In this document: piece after piece, positions 16,766 through 25,747 of the stretch
Numbering within the stretch: position 1 is the stretch's first letter
How the letters are laid out: the number at the start of each line of letters is the position of its first letter
NCBI RefSeq assembly: GCF_902833645.1
Contig: NZ_CADFGE010000005.1
Span: 310,001 to 374,000, forward strand
Length of the DNA: 64,000 bases
Source: Paraburkholderia fungorum
GTDB taxonomy: Bacteria > Pseudomonadota > Gammaproteobacteria > Burkholderiales > Burkholderiaceae
Direction of reading: 5' to 3'
Translations under genes and position numbers: made by a program
The notes under the pieces: generated by a model
Database searches by the model: none
What the model was told of the DNA's origin: nothing
What the model saw: the letters and a program-made list of their open reading frames with translations, nothing else

Positions 16766-19345
16766 TCACACTGCAATCGCGCGCAGCAGTTCGGTCTCGA
16801 CCTGAATTTGCAGGCGGTTGTCCGACAGACCGTGTCCATCCAGCAGGAACACGTCTTCGACACGTTCGCCGAGCGTATTGATCCGCGCCGACGCAACGCC
16901 GACCCGGTGCTCGGCCAGCACGCGCGCGATTGAATAAAGAAGGCCTGGCCGGTCGTTCGCTGACACGGACAGGATGTAATATTGGCCGCGCTCGTCGGCC
17001 CGAAGATCGACGCGCGGCGTAACAGGGAAGGTCCGCGACAGCCGCGACAAACGGCCTTTCGACGGTCCCGGTAGCAGGGTGCCGTCGCCGGTGAGGCGTG
17101 CGGTCAGTTCCTGTTCGACCAGATTGGCAATATCGCGATAATGCACGTCTTCTTCGGTATGCGCGACGAGGAAATTATCGAGCGCGTACCCGTGACGGGT
17201 CGTGCTGACCCGCGCATCGAGCACCGACAAGCCATTGCGGTCGAAATACGCACAAATGCCGGCGAACAGATCGGGCTGGTCTTTCACATAGACCAGCACC
17301 TGAAGCGCTTCGCCGATCGGCGACGGACGTGCCCGCACGATCGGTGTCGCGGTTTCCACGTGCCGGTACAGCACGCGGGTCTGCCAGGCAATGTCCGCGG
17401 CGTCGTGGCGCAGGAAGTAGCCGATGTCCAGCTTGTCCCACAGCGCTTTCTGGGCGCCTTCCGGCACGGTTTCGAGGCGCAGCAGGGCCAACGCTTCTTC
17501 CTGGCGCGACTTCAGCTCGGAGTGCGCGTCAGGCCGCGCGCCGCCGAGCACCGCGAGGGTCGCGCGGTAAAGGTCCTCGAGCAGCTTGCCCTTCCACGTG
17601 TTCCAGACTTTCGGGCTGGTGCCGCGAATGTCGGCTACGGTCAGCAGGTAGAGCGCGGTCAGCCGGCGCTCGTTGCCGACCAGTTCGGCAAAGCGCTTGA
17701 TGACTTCTGGGTCGCTCGTGTCCTGTTTTTGGGCAACCTGGCTCATGGTCAGATGCTGCTGCACCAGCCAGACGACCAGTTCGCCGTCCTCGCCCTCGAT
17801 GCCGTGGCTACGGCAGAAGCGCCGCGCGTCGGCCATGCCGAGTGTGGAATGGTCGCCGCCCCGGCCCTTGGCGATGTCGTGAAACAGCGCCGCCACGTAC
17901 AACACCCACGGCCGGTCGAAATTGGCGATCAACTGGCTGCAGAACGGATATTCGTGCGCATGCTCGGCTACCGCGAAGCGGCGCAGATTGCGCAACACCA
18001 TCAGGATGTGCTGATCGACCGTGTACACGTGATACAGGTCGTGCTGCATCTGCCCGACAATGCGCCGGAAGTTCAGCAGATAGCGTCCGAGCACGCTGGT
18101 CTGGTTCATCAGGCGCAGCGCATGCGTGATGCCGGCAGGCTGCTTCAGGATGTCCATGAACAGGCGGCGGTTTTCCGGATCGCGCCGCCAATGCTGGTCC
18201 ATCACGTCGCGCGCGTTGTAGATCGCGCGCAGCGTGCGCGCCGACAAACCCTTCACGCCCGGCGTCTGTTCGTAGAGCAGGAAAGCTTCGAGGATCGCGT
18301 TCGGCTCGCGCTGGAATACGTCGTCGCTGGCGATTTCCAGCATGCCTTGCTTCTCGACGAAACGATCCGACAGCACGCGCGTGATGCCGCTCGTGCTGGG
18401 GAACAACTGCGCTTCGATGTTCTGGATCAGGATGGTGGCGAGCTGCGTGACTGCCTTGGCGGCCCAGTAATAGCGGCGCATCAGCTGTTCGCTGGCGCGC
18501 TTGGTGGCCGTCGGCTTGTAGCCGAAGCTTTCCGCGACCGGCGTTTGCAGATCGAACACCAGAATGTCCTGGCGGCGCCCGGCGATCACATGCAAGCGAG
18601 CCCGCAGTGTCTTCAGGAAGCCTTCGTTGCGGCGCAGTTCGCGCGCTTCACGCTCGGTGATCAGGCCGCGCGCTTCGAGCTCGCGCCAGCTGCTGCCGAA
18701 ACCGGCCGCCTGCGTGATCCACAGGATCAGTTGCAGGTCGCGCAGGCCGCCCGGACTTTCCTTGATGTTCGGTTCGAGTGAATACGGCGTGTCCTGAAAC
18801 TTGGCGTGCCGCTGCCGCATTTCCAGCACTTTGGCCTGGAAAAACGCGCGCGGGTCGAGCGCTTCGCGGTAGCGCTTCGCAAAGTCGTCGAAGAGCGTGG
18901 CGCTGCCCGTAATGCGCCGCGCTTCTAGCAGCGAGGTGCGCACGGTGACGTCGTTGGCCGCTTCTTCGATACATTGCGCCACGCTGCGCACGCTGCTGCC
19001 GAGTTCGAGCCCCAAATCCCACGCGAGACTGATAAAGCGCTCGATGCGCGCCGCGAGATGCTCGATCGGCGCGTCGGGCAGCAGGACCAGGATGTCGATG
19101 TCGGAGTGGGGCGCGAGTTCACCGCGCCCGTAACCGCCCACGGCCAGCAAGGCCAGTTCGGGCGGCAGTTCGCAGGTGTTCCAGGCGGCGCGTAGCGATT
19201 CGTCGGTGGCGCGCGAGAGCGCGGCCATCAGCGAGTCGACGTTGGAGGCGGTCTTGAAGCGTTCCAGCAACTGGGCTTTGGCCACTTTATAGTCTGCCTT
19301 GAGCGACGTGGCGTGGGACTGGGTGACGGCTGGAACACTACTCAT
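16766..19345 (-). CDS. glnD: [Protein-PII] uridylyltransferase / uridylyl-removing enzyme
   Basis: An 859-residue bifunctional nitrogen sensor that adds or removes UMP on PII proteins (GlnB/GlnK) according to glutamine level. It has the nucleotidyltransferase motif GGYGRGELAPHSDID (residues 70-84), the central domain, an HD hydrolase domain with LFHDIAKGRGGDHS near residue 490, and two C-terminal ACT domains that bind glutamine (about 690-859). I chose ATG 19345, not the in-frame ATG at 19396, because the latter lies inside map and the family begins MSSVP-like shortly before ATSLKADYK. It lies 31 bp after map. Confidence 0.97.
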   Translation of the reverse strand: MSSVPAVTQSHATSLKADYKVAKAQLLERFKTASNVDSLMAALSRATDESLRAAWNTCELPPELALLAVGGYGRGELAPHSDIDILVLLPDAPIEHLAARIERFISLAWDLGLELGSSVRSVAQCIEEAANDVTVRTSLLEARRITGSATLFDDFAKRYREALDPRAFFQAKVLEMRQRHAKFQDTPYSLEPNIKESPGGLRDLQLILWITQAAGFGSSWRELEARGLITEREARELRRNEGFLKTLRARLHVIAGRRQDILVFDLQTPVAESFGYKPTATKRASEQLMRRYYWAAKAVTQLATILIQNIEAQLFPSTSGITRVLSDRFVEKQGMLEIASDDVFQREPNAILEAFLLYEQTPGVKGLSARTLRAIYNARDVMDQHWRRDPENRRLFMDILKQPAGITHALRLMNQTSVLGRYLLNFRRIVGQMQHDLYHVYTVDQHILMVLRNLRRFAVAEHAHEYPFCSQLIANFDRPWVLYVAALFHDIAKGRGGDHSTLGMADARRFCRSHGIEGEDGELVVWLVQQHLTMSQVAQKQDTSDPEVIKRFAELVGNERRLTALYLLTVADIRGTSPKVWNTWKGKLLEDLYRATLAVLGGARPDAHSELKSRQEEALALLRLETVPEGAQKALWDKLDIGYFLRHDAADIAWQTRVLYRHVETATPIVRARPSPIGEALQVLVYVKDQPDLFAGICAYFDRNGLSVLDARVSTTRHGYALDNFLVAHTEEDVHYRDIANLVEQELTARLTGDGTLLPGPSKGRLSRLSRTFPVTPRVDLRADERGQYYILSVSANDRPGLLYSIARVLAEHRVGVASARINTLGERVEDVFLLDGHGLSDNRLQIQVETELLRAIAV

Positions 19346-19376
19346 TGGCAGATGGGCGGGTGAGGTCGGAAGTCGG

Positions 19377-20186
19377 TCAGGCCGTGGCTGCGACAACCGG
19401 CGGACGCGCGGGCGTGCCGGCCGAGACAGTCAGCACGTCGTAGCCGGTTTCGGTGACGAGCACGGTGTGTTCCCACTGTGCCGACAGGCTGCGGTCCTTG
19501 GTTTTGACGGTCCACTGGTCCGGCATGGTGCGGATGTCGCGCCGGCCGGCGTTGATCATCGGTTCGATCGTGAAGATCATGCCCGCTTGCAGTTCCAGCC
19601 CGGTGCCGGGACGGCCGTAGTGCAGGATCTGCGGGTCTTCGTGAAACACCGTGCCGATGCCGTGGCCGCAATATTCGCGCACCACGCTGTAGCCTTGCGC
19701 TTCGGCGTGCTTCTGGATGGCGTAGCCGATATCGCCGAGATGGGCGCCTGGGCGCACCTGGTCGATGCCGAGCCACATGCATTCGAAGGTGGTCTGCACA
19801 AGGCGTTTGGCCATGATCGAGCCTTCGCCGACGATGAACATCCGGCTGGTGTCGCCGAAATAGCCTTCCTTGATCACCGTGACGTCGATATTCAGGGCGT
19901 CGCCGTTCTTGAGCGTCTTGTCGCCCGGAATGCCGTGGCAGATCACGTCGTTGACCGAAATACAGGTGGCTTTCGGGTAGGGCGGATAGCCGGGCGGCTG
20001 ATAATTCAGCGGCGCCGGGACCGTGCCCTGAACCTGGAGCATGTATTCGTGACACAACCGGTCGAGTTCGCCGGTCGTGATGCCGGCTGTAACGAACGGC
20101 GTAATGTAGTCGAGCACTTCGCTAGCGAGTTTGCAGGCGACGCGCATCTGCGCGATATCGTGTTCGTTTTTCAGCGTAATAGCCAT
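19377..20186 (-). CDS. map: Methionine aminopeptidase type I
   Basis: A 269-residue dimetal enzyme that removes the N-terminal methionine of new proteins after deformylation. The chain begins MAITLKNEHDIAQMRVACKLASEVLD. Metal-binding segments are visible: D in NIDVTVIKEGYFGDTSRMF (two aspartates), H in YCGHGIGTVFHEDP, E in FTIEPMIN and E in WEHTVLVTE. It is divergent from rpsB, the usual map-rpsB arrangement, and is followed by glnD. Confidence 0.97.
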   Translation of the reverse strand: MAITLKNEHDIAQMRVACKLASEVLDYITPFVTAGITTGELDRLCHEYMLQVQGTVPAPLNYQPPGYPPYPKATCISVNDVICHGIPGDKTLKNGDALNIDVTVIKEGYFGDTSRMFIVGEGSIMAKRLVQTTFECMWLGIDQVRPGAHLGDIGYAIQKHAEAQGYSVVREYCGHGIGTVFHEDPQILHYGRPGTGLELQAGMIFTIEPMINAGRRDIRTMPDQWTVKTKDRSLSAQWEHTVLVTETGYDVLTVSAGTPARPPVVAATA

Positions 20187-20217
20187 GAGTCGGGCCTGAA
20201 ATGCAATTTATTGCAAG

Positions 20218-20226
20218 ATTATCGCA
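20218..20226 (-). promoter_or_regulatory. Candidate extended -10 promoter of map
   Basis: On the minus strand TGCGATAAT lies about 30 bp before the map ATG. It is identical to the candidate ligA element. No matching -35 is seen. Confidence 0.4.
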
Positions 20227-20367
20227 CCATATTCCACCTGCCGCAGGGTTTTGCGAGCAGGGCGGTGCCTTTGCTGCCGTGTTCGCGGCTGATTGCGAAT
20301 GGCTTTCCGGGGCGGCCGTGAGCGCCCGGGTGCAACCGCCCGCGGCAAACAGGAGCTACCGCGCGGG

Positions 20368-20397
20368 TTGAGTCAGCCGATAGTCGCGTGCTATAAT
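20368..20397 (+). promoter_or_regulatory. Sigma-70 promoter of rpsB-tsf
   Basis: A TTGAGT -35 box (20368-20373) and a perfect TATAAT -10 box (20392-20397) are 18 bp apart. It is one of the best promoter matches in the window and fits a highly expressed ribosomal gene. Confidence 0.8.
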
Positions 20398-20403
20398 CTT
20401 TGG

Positions 20404-20655
20404 CTAAGTCGATCTCTGTCTAATTTCGTTGATGTATCGCTGTTCTAATAGGCAGTGGGCGAAGCGCAAGTAGGCGGAAATGGCTTCCCGTGGCGATAGT
20501 TGCCTGCGCTACGGGATAGGGCAGTACCAAGGCAGCAGACTCGCAAGCCGGCGCACCCAGGGTGTCCGCTGCGTTCAGCCAGAAAGTGCATGAGCACAAT
20601 GGCGGCGCGGCCGATACGGCAGCCGGCTTAAGACCCAACCCTCGCGGAGATTTTC
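20404..20655 (+). promoter_or_regulatory. Long 5' leader of rpsB
   Basis: Transcription from the rpsB promoter would give a leader of about 250 nt before the ATG. It ends with CGGAGATTTTC as ribosome binding site. In enteric bacteria S2 represses its own mRNA through a leader structure; whether this unrelated sequence does the same is inference. Confidence 0.4.
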
Positions 20656-21408
20656 ATGGCAGTTACCATGCGTCAAATGCTGGAAGCCGGTGTCCACTTC
20701 GGTCACCAAACGCGCTTCTGGAACCCGAAGATGGCCCCCTTCATTTTCGGTCATCGCAACAAGATTCACATCATCAACCTCGAAAAGACGCTGCCGATGT
20801 ACAACGACGCGCTGAAGTACGCGCGTCAACTGGCAGCGAATCGCGGCACGATCCTGTTCGTCGGCACGAAGCGTCAATCGCGCGACACGATCGCTGAAGA
20901 AGCACAACGCGCTGGCATGCCGTTCGTCAACGCACGCTGGCTCGGCGGCATGCTGACCAACTTCAAGACGCTGAAGGTCTCGATCAAGCGCCTGAAGGAC
21001 ATGGAAGCAGCGCTGGAAGCAGGCGAAACCGAACGCATGAGCAAGAAAGAAGCGCTCCTGTTCGAACGCGAAATGGCCAAGCTGCAAAAGTCGATCGGCG
21101 GCGTGAAGGACATGGGCGGCATTCCGGACGCGATCTTCGTGGTCGACGTCGGCTACCACAAGATTGCCGTGACCGAAGCTAACAAGCTCGGCATTCCGGT
21201 CATCGCCGTGGTCGACACGAACCACTCGCCGGAAGGCATCGACTACGTGATCCCGGGTAACGACGACGCTTCGAAGGCTGTCGCTCTGTACACGGCTGGC
21301 GTGGCTGACGCGATCCTGGAAGGCCGTGCTAACGCGGTCAACGAAGTGGTGCAGGCTGCCCGTGGCGGTGACGGCGACGAGTTCGTCGAGGTCAACGGGG
21401 AAGCGTAA
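20656..21408 (+). CDS. rpsB: 30S ribosomal protein S2
   Basis: A 250-residue S2 protein, beginning MAVTMRQMLEAGVHFGHQTR, which binds the body of the small subunit and is needed to recruit S1. Conserved stretches IFGHRNKIHIINLEKT, GTILFVGTKRQ and WLGGMLTNF are intact. It is followed by a strong terminator and then tsf, the usual rpsB-tsf pair, and preceded by its own strong promoter and leader. Confidence 0.99.
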   Translation: MAVTMRQMLEAGVHFGHQTRFWNPKMAPFIFGHRNKIHIINLEKTLPMYNDALKYARQLAANRGTILFVGTKRQSRDTIAEEAQRAGMPFVNARWLGGMLTNFKTLKVSIKRLKDMEAALEAGETERMSKKEALLFEREMAKLQKSIGGVKDMGGIPDAIFVVDVGYHKIAVTEANKLGIPVIAVVDTNHSPEGIDYVIPGNDDASKAVALYTAGVADAILEGRANAVNEVVQAARGGDGDEFVEVNGEA

Positions 21409-21426
21409 AGCTACCCCGTGTCCGGC

Positions 21427-21460
21427 AAAAAAGGGGGCTTTCTACAGGCCCCCTTTTTTT
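21427..21460 (+). terminator. Intrinsic terminator between rpsB and tsf
   Basis: Six A, a stem of five G plus C pairing with G plus five C (21433-21438 and 21448-21453), and seven T lie 19 nt after the rpsB stop. The arrangement suggests partial termination that lowers tsf expression relative to S2, as in other bacteria. Confidence 0.85.
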
Positions 21461-21600
21461 AAGCCGCGACAAAGTAGTGGTGTGCTGTGAGTAGTGCCCA
21501 AACGTAGTCCGTAAAAAATACGTGCAACGTTGAAACGAATTCTTGCCGCCGGTATCGAAGTCCGGGCGGCGTGTGACAGACGGAACTCAAGGAGCAAATG

Positions 21601-22482
21601 ATGGCGGCAATTACCGCAAGCATGGTTGCAGAACTGCGCGCAAAGACCGACGCGCCGATGATGGAATGCAAGAAAGCGCTGACGGAAGCCGAAGGCGACA
21701 TGGCGCGCGCTGAAGAGCTGCTGCGCGTGAAGCTGGGCAACAAGGCCAGCAAGGCAGCGTCGCGCGTGACGGCTGAAGGCGTGGTCGCATCGTTCATCGG
21801 CGGCAACGCGGGTTCGCTGGTCGAACTGAACTGCGAAACCGACTTCGTTTCGAAGAACGACGACTTCCTGGCTTTCTCGAAGACGATCGCCGAGCTGGTT
21901 GCTACGCAAAACCCGGCTGACGTCGCTGCGCTGTCGGCATTGCCGCTGGACGGCTCGACGGTCGACGCCGTGCGTCTCGCGCTGGTCGGCAAGATCGGCG
22001 AAAACCTGTCGATCCGCCGTTTCGTGCGTTTCGAAACGTCGAACAAGCTGGCAGCGTACCTGCACGGCACCCGCATCGGCGTGCTGGTCGAGTACACCGG
22101 CGCGGACGAGCAGGTCGGCAAGGACGTGGCCATGCATATCGCGGCCATGAAGCCGGTCTCGCTGTCGTCGGACGACGTGCCGGCGGATCTGATCGCCAAG
22201 GAGCGCAGCATTGCTGAGCAGAAGGCTGCCGAATCGGGCAAGCCGGCTGAAATCGTCGCCAAGATGGTCGACGGCAGCGTGCAGAAGTACCTGAAGGAAG
22301 TCTCGCTGCTGAACCAGACGTTCGTTAAGAACGACAAGCAGACGATCGAGCAGATGCTGAAGGCTGGCAACGCGAGCGTGCAGAAGTTCGCGCTGTTCGT
22401 GGTCGGCGAAGGCATTGAGAAGAAGCAGGACGACTTCGCAGCCGAAGTGGCGGCTCAAGTCGCTGCTGCAAAGCAACAATAA
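21601..22482 (+). CDS. tsf: Elongation factor Ts
   Basis: A 293-residue nucleotide exchange factor that regenerates EF-Tu-GTP. The EF-Tu contact region at the N-terminus (AITASMVAELRAKTDAPMM) and the NCETDFVSKND motif are clear. Two consecutive ATG codons occur at 21598 and 21601; I use the second, because family members begin MAAITASMV and AGGAG lies about 7 nt before it. It follows the rpsB terminator. Confidence 0.98.
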   Translation: MAAITASMVAELRAKTDAPMMECKKALTEAEGDMARAEELLRVKLGNKASKAASRVTAEGVVASFIGGNAGSLVELNCETDFVSKNDDFLAFSKTIAELVATQNPADVAALSALPLDGSTVDAVRLALVGKIGENLSIRRFVRFETSNKLAAYLHGTRIGVLVEYTGADEQVGKDVAMHIAAMKPVSLSSDDVPADLIAKERSIAEQKAAESGKPAEIVAKMVDGSVQKYLKEVSLLNQTFVKNDKQTIEQMLKAGNASVQKFALFVVGEGIEKKQDDFAAEVAAQVAAAKQQ

Positions 22483-22699
22483 GTATCGCTTAAGCTTCAG
22501 TTAGTACCGTTGGACCCGCGGCGGAGCAAGACTTTGCCGCGGTCGGCGGCGCCGCAAGGCTGCGCGCGGGTGACCCTCGCGACGCACGCCGCTGGCGAAC
22601 CCCAGGGTTCGTCAATTTGGCGGCGCTTGCCCGAATCAGTATTTCACCCCTACATTAGTCCCTTGTTGTTGCCCTGTTCTGCGCGATCTGGATACCCCT

Positions 22700-23413
22700 A
22701 TGCCCACAGCCTATAAACGCGTCCTGCTCAAACTCTCCGGTGAAGCTCTGATGGGCGACGATGCCTTCGGCATCAATCGCGCGACCATCGAACGAATGGT
22801 AGCGGACGTGGCCGAAGTGGTCCGTCTCGGAACGCAGCTGGCCGTGGTGATCGGCGGCGGCAATATTTTCCGCGGCGTCGCGGGCGGCGCGGCCGGTATG
22901 GATCGCGCCACGGCTGACTACATGGGCATGCTGGCCACCATGATGAATGCGCTGGCCCTGCAGGACGCGATGCGCCACGCCGGTATCGAAGCGCGCGTGC
23001 AGTCCGCGCTGCGCATGGACCAGGTGGTCGAGCCGTACATTCGGCCCCGTGCGATTCGCCAGCTCGAAGAAGGCAAAGTCGTGATTTTCGCGGCCGGCAC
23101 CGGCAATCCGTTCTTCACGACGGATACGGCCGCTGCGCTGCGCGGTTCGGAAGTCGGCGCGGAAGTCGTGCTGAAGGCCACCAAGGTGGACGGCGTCTAT
23201 TCGGCCGATCCGAAGAAAGACCCGAGTGCGACCCGTTACGCCACGATCAGCTTCGACGAGGCAATCGGCCGCAACCTGCAGGTGATGGACGCCACGGCGT
23301 TCGCTCTGTGCCGCGACCAGAAGCTGCCGATCCGTGTATTTTCGATCGTCAAACCCGGCGCGCTCAAGCGCATCGTACTCGGCGAGGACGAGGGCACCCT
23401 CGTCCACGTGTAA
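22700..23413 (+). CDS. pyrH: Uridylate kinase
   Basis: A 237-residue hexameric UMP kinase of the amino-acid-kinase fold, making UDP for RNA, DNA and cell-wall precursors. Motifs include KLSGEALMGDDAFGI near the start, VIGGGNIFRG and the C-terminal GTLVHV. It follows tsf by 217 bp and precedes frr by 100 bp. The start has no clear Shine-Dalgarno sequence, but MPTAYKRVLLKLSGEAL is the normal family N-terminus. Confidence 0.98.
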   Translation: MPTAYKRVLLKLSGEALMGDDAFGINRATIERMVADVAEVVRLGTQLAVVIGGGNIFRGVAGGAAGMDRATADYMGMLATMMNALALQDAMRHAGIEARVQSALRMDQVVEPYIRPRAIRQLEEGKVVIFAAGTGNPFFTTDTAAALRGSEVGAEVVLKATKVDGVYSADPKKDPSATRYATISFDEAIGRNLQVMDATAFALCRDQKLPIRVFSIVKPGALKRIVLGEDEGTLVHV

Positions 23414-23513
23414 ACTCTCGTTCACATAACGTGGGCTTTAACGCGAGCCCAGGCCGCCGCATCATGCGCGCGCTGGCCGGCTCGCACCGTTTTGAAGGTT
23501 CGGAGGTTTAAAA

Positions 23514-24074
23514 ATGTCTGTGGCTGATATCAGAAAGGGCGCTGAGCAAAAAATGCAGCGTTCCATCGACGCGTTCAAGAACGACCTGTCGAAGATCCGC
23601 ACGGGCCGTGCGCATACGGGCCTGCTCGATCACATCCAGTGTGATTACTACGGTTCGCCGGTGCCGATTTCGCAGGTTGCGAACCTGACGTTGATCGACG
23701 CTCGCACGATCGGCGTGCAGCCGTGGGAAAAGAAGATGGTCCAGGTCGTCGAGAAGGCGATCCGCGAGTCGGACCTCGGTCTGAACCCGGCGACCCAGGG
23801 CGACGTGATTCGCGTACCGATGCCCGCGCTGACCGAAGAACGCCGTCGCGAATTGACCAAAGTGGTCAAGAGCGAAGCGGAAACGGCCAAGGTCGCGATT
23901 CGTAACCTGCGCCGTGATGCAAACGAGCAACTGAAAAAGCTCGTGAAGGACAAGGAAATTTCGGAAGACGACGAGCGCCGTGCAGGTGACGACGTTCAGA
24001 AGCTGACGGACAAGTTCGTCACGGAAATCGACAAACTCGTCGTGACCAAAGAAGCCGAGATCATGACGGTCTGA
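23514..24074 (+). CDS. frr: Ribosome recycling factor
   Basis: A 186-residue tRNA-shaped factor that with EF-G splits post-termination ribosomes. The sequence contains KIRTGRAHTGLLDHI and the C-terminal long-helix DEISEDDERR-like region (KEISEDDERRAGDDVQKL). A GGAGG sequence about ten bases upstream supports the start. It is the fourth gene of the rpsB block. After the stop, a run of eight T occurs before uppS without a visible stem. Confidence 0.98.
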   Translation: MSVADIRKGAEQKMQRSIDAFKNDLSKIRTGRAHTGLLDHIQCDYYGSPVPISQVANLTLIDARTIGVQPWEKKMVQVVEKAIRESDLGLNPATQGDVIRVPMPALTEERRRELTKVVKSEAETAKVAIRNLRRDANEQLKKLVKDKEISEDDERRAGDDVQKLTDKFVTEIDKLVVTKEAEIMTV

Positions 24075-24139
24075 GGCCGGTTGGCTCAGCATCTTCAGGG
24101 TTTCCACTTCTTTTTTTTGCAGTCACTGTCCCGACGGCC

Positions 24140-24922
24140 ATGACCTATACCAGCTCAACCGTGCGCGTGCCTGATGTCGCCGCGGTGCCGCGACATATCG
24201 CGATCATCATGGACGGCAATGGCCGTTGGGCGACCCAGCGCCGTCTGCCGCGCGTGGCCGGCCATACGCGCGGCGTCGACGCGGTGCGTGCGGCCGTCGA
24301 GGCCTGCGCCCGGCAGGGCGTCGAATACCTGACGCTGTTTGCTTTCAGTTCGGAAAACTGGCGCCGCCCGAACGACGAGGTGTCGTTCCTGATGCGCCTG
24401 TTCGTCACCGCGCTGGAGCGCGAGATCGGCAAGCTGCACGCGAATGGCATTCGTCTGCGCGTGGTTGGCGATCTGTCCCGATTCGATACGCGCATTCGCG
24501 ACCTGATCAAGCGCGCGGAAACCAAAACCGCGCGCAATACCCGTCTGACGCTCACCATCGCCGCCAATTACGGCGGCCGTTGGGACATCATGCAGGCCAC
24601 CCGCAAGCTTGCCGAGCAATCGGCGCTGGCGGGCAAAGCGGTCGAAGTGAACGAGGATTCGTTCGCCGAACACCTGTCGATGGCCTATGCACCGGAGCCG
24701 GATCTTTTCATCCGCACCGGCGGCGAGCGCCGCGTCAGCAACTTCCTGCTGTGGCAGCTTGCCTACACCGAGTTCTACTTCACCGACACCTTCTGGCCGG
24801 ATTTCGACGCCGACGCGCTCGGCCACGCCATCGCTTCCTATGCGGAGCGTGAGCGCCGCTTTGGCCGCACCAGTGCTCAACTCGAGCCGCAATCGCAAAA
24901 CGTCGATTCGCTTCCATGCTAA
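24140..24922 (+). CDS. uppS: Undecaprenyl diphosphate synthase
   Basis: A 260-residue cis-prenyltransferase that makes the C55 lipid carrier for peptidoglycan and O-antigen. The diphosphate-binding aspartate lies in IAIIMDGNGRWA, and FAFSSENWRRP and FIRTGGERRVSNFLLWQ are the other conserved family motifs. It overlaps cdsA by 7 nt, so the two are co-translated. The N-terminal 20 residues before HIAIIMDG are variable and the ATG lacks a clear Shine-Dalgarno sequence. Confidence 0.97.
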   Translation: MTYTSSTVRVPDVAAVPRHIAIIMDGNGRWATQRRLPRVAGHTRGVDAVRAAVEACARQGVEYLTLFAFSSENWRRPNDEVSFLMRLFVTALEREIGKLHANGIRLRVVGDLSRFDTRIRDLIKRAETKTARNTRLTLTIAANYGGRWDIMQATRKLAEQSALAGKAVEVNEDSFAEHLSMAYAPEPDLFIRTGGERRVSNFLLWQLAYTEFYFTDTFWPDFDADALGHAIASYAERERRFGRTSAQLEPQSQNVDSLPC

Positions 24923-25737
24923 AAACCCGTGTCATCACGGCGATCATCCTGCTGGCGATTTTCTTGCCGGTCACGTTGTTCGCGCCGGTTGGCGCGTTTG
25001 GCGCGCTGATCGCCTTCGTCGTCGTATTCGCGGCGTGGGAATGGGCGCGCCTGCTGAAGCTCGGCGGTGCCGGCCCGGTCATTTACGCGCTGGTGGCCGC
25101 CGTGGCGCTGGTCGCGAGCACCCGTCTCGGTACCGGTATCGAGGAGCCCCGGCCGCTGTTTCAGGCGGCCGCTATTTTCTGGGTGATCGCGGGGCCATAT
25201 GTGCTTTTGCGCAAGCCGACCCTCGCGCAAGGCGCGTGGCGCGGGTTTCTGTTTCTTGCCGGCATTGTGGTATTCGTCGCGTGCTGGCATGCTCTCGTCG
25301 CCGCGCGCATGAAGGGCGTGCCTTTCGTGTTGTCGCTGCTGCTGTTGGTCTGGCTGGCCGATATCGGCGCATACTTCTCAGGTAAGGCTTTCGGCAAGCA
25401 CAAGCTCGCGCCTGCCATCAGCCCGGGTAAGACCTGGGAGGGCGCGATCGGCGGCTGGCTGGCCGTGATGATCGTCGCCGCTGCGGCGGTCTTTTTGCAT
25501 GCGTTCGAGCCGACCCTGTATTCTGCGCTGCTGGCGCAATTAGGCGCCGTACGTACACTGCTCGCACTGACCTTGCTGGTGGCATTCAGCGTGGTGGGCG
25601 ATCTGTTCGAATCGATGATGAAACGCCAGGCCGGAGTGAAAGATTCAAGCGGCCTGTTGCCTGGGCACGGTGGCGTACTCGACCGCATCGACGCATTATT
25701 GCCGGTGCTGCCGCTTGCCATGCTGCTGCTCGGCTAG
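24916..25737 (+). CDS. cdsA: Phosphatidate cytidylyltransferase
   Basis: A 273-residue inner-membrane enzyme with about eight transmembrane helices that makes CDP-diacylglycerol from phosphatidic acid and CTP. The C-terminal family signature is visible: GDLFESMMKRQAGVKDSS followed by LPGHGGVLDRID. It overlaps uppS and precedes dxr by 10 nt, so it lies in a tightly packed lipid and isoprenoid operon. Confidence 0.97.
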   Translation: MLKTRVITAIILLAIFLPVTLFAPVGAFGALIAFVVVFAAWEWARLLKLGGAGPVIYALVAAVALVASTRLGTGIEEPRPLFQAAAIFWVIAGPYVLLRKPTLAQGAWRGFLFLAGIVVFVACWHALVAARMKGVPFVLSLLLLVWLADIGAYFSGKAFGKHKLAPAISPGKTWEGAIGGWLAVMIVAAAAVFLHAFEPTLYSALLAQLGAVRTLLALTLLVAFSVVGDLFESMMKRQAGVKDSSGLLPGHGGVLDRIDALLPVLPLAMLLLG

Positions 25738-25747
25738 AGAAAGAGAT

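Larger units (their letters stand above)
20187..20655. other. Divergent map/rpsB control region
   Basis: This 469-bp gap contains no gene. It has a candidate extended -10 for map at 20218-20226 on the minus strand, a strong promoter for rpsB at 20368-20397 and then about 250 nt of untranslated rpsB leader. Confidence 0.7.

Noticed and set aside
17141..18781. A 546-codon frame antisense to glnD
   Set aside because: GlnD motifs are complete on the minus strand; the plus frame is a shadow.
19346..19396. Longer start for GlnD at 19396
   Set aside because: It would overlap map, and the added residues (MSQPRPDRLPTSPAHLP) do not look like the family N-terminus.
22516..22543. Inverted repeat CCGCGGC/GCCGCGG between tsf and pyrH as a terminator
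   Set aside because: The arms are short, the loop is long and no T-run follows; the 217-bp gap otherwise shows nothing clear.
24111..24118. T8 tract between frr and uppS as a terminator
   Set aside because: No stem precedes it that I can draw with confidence.
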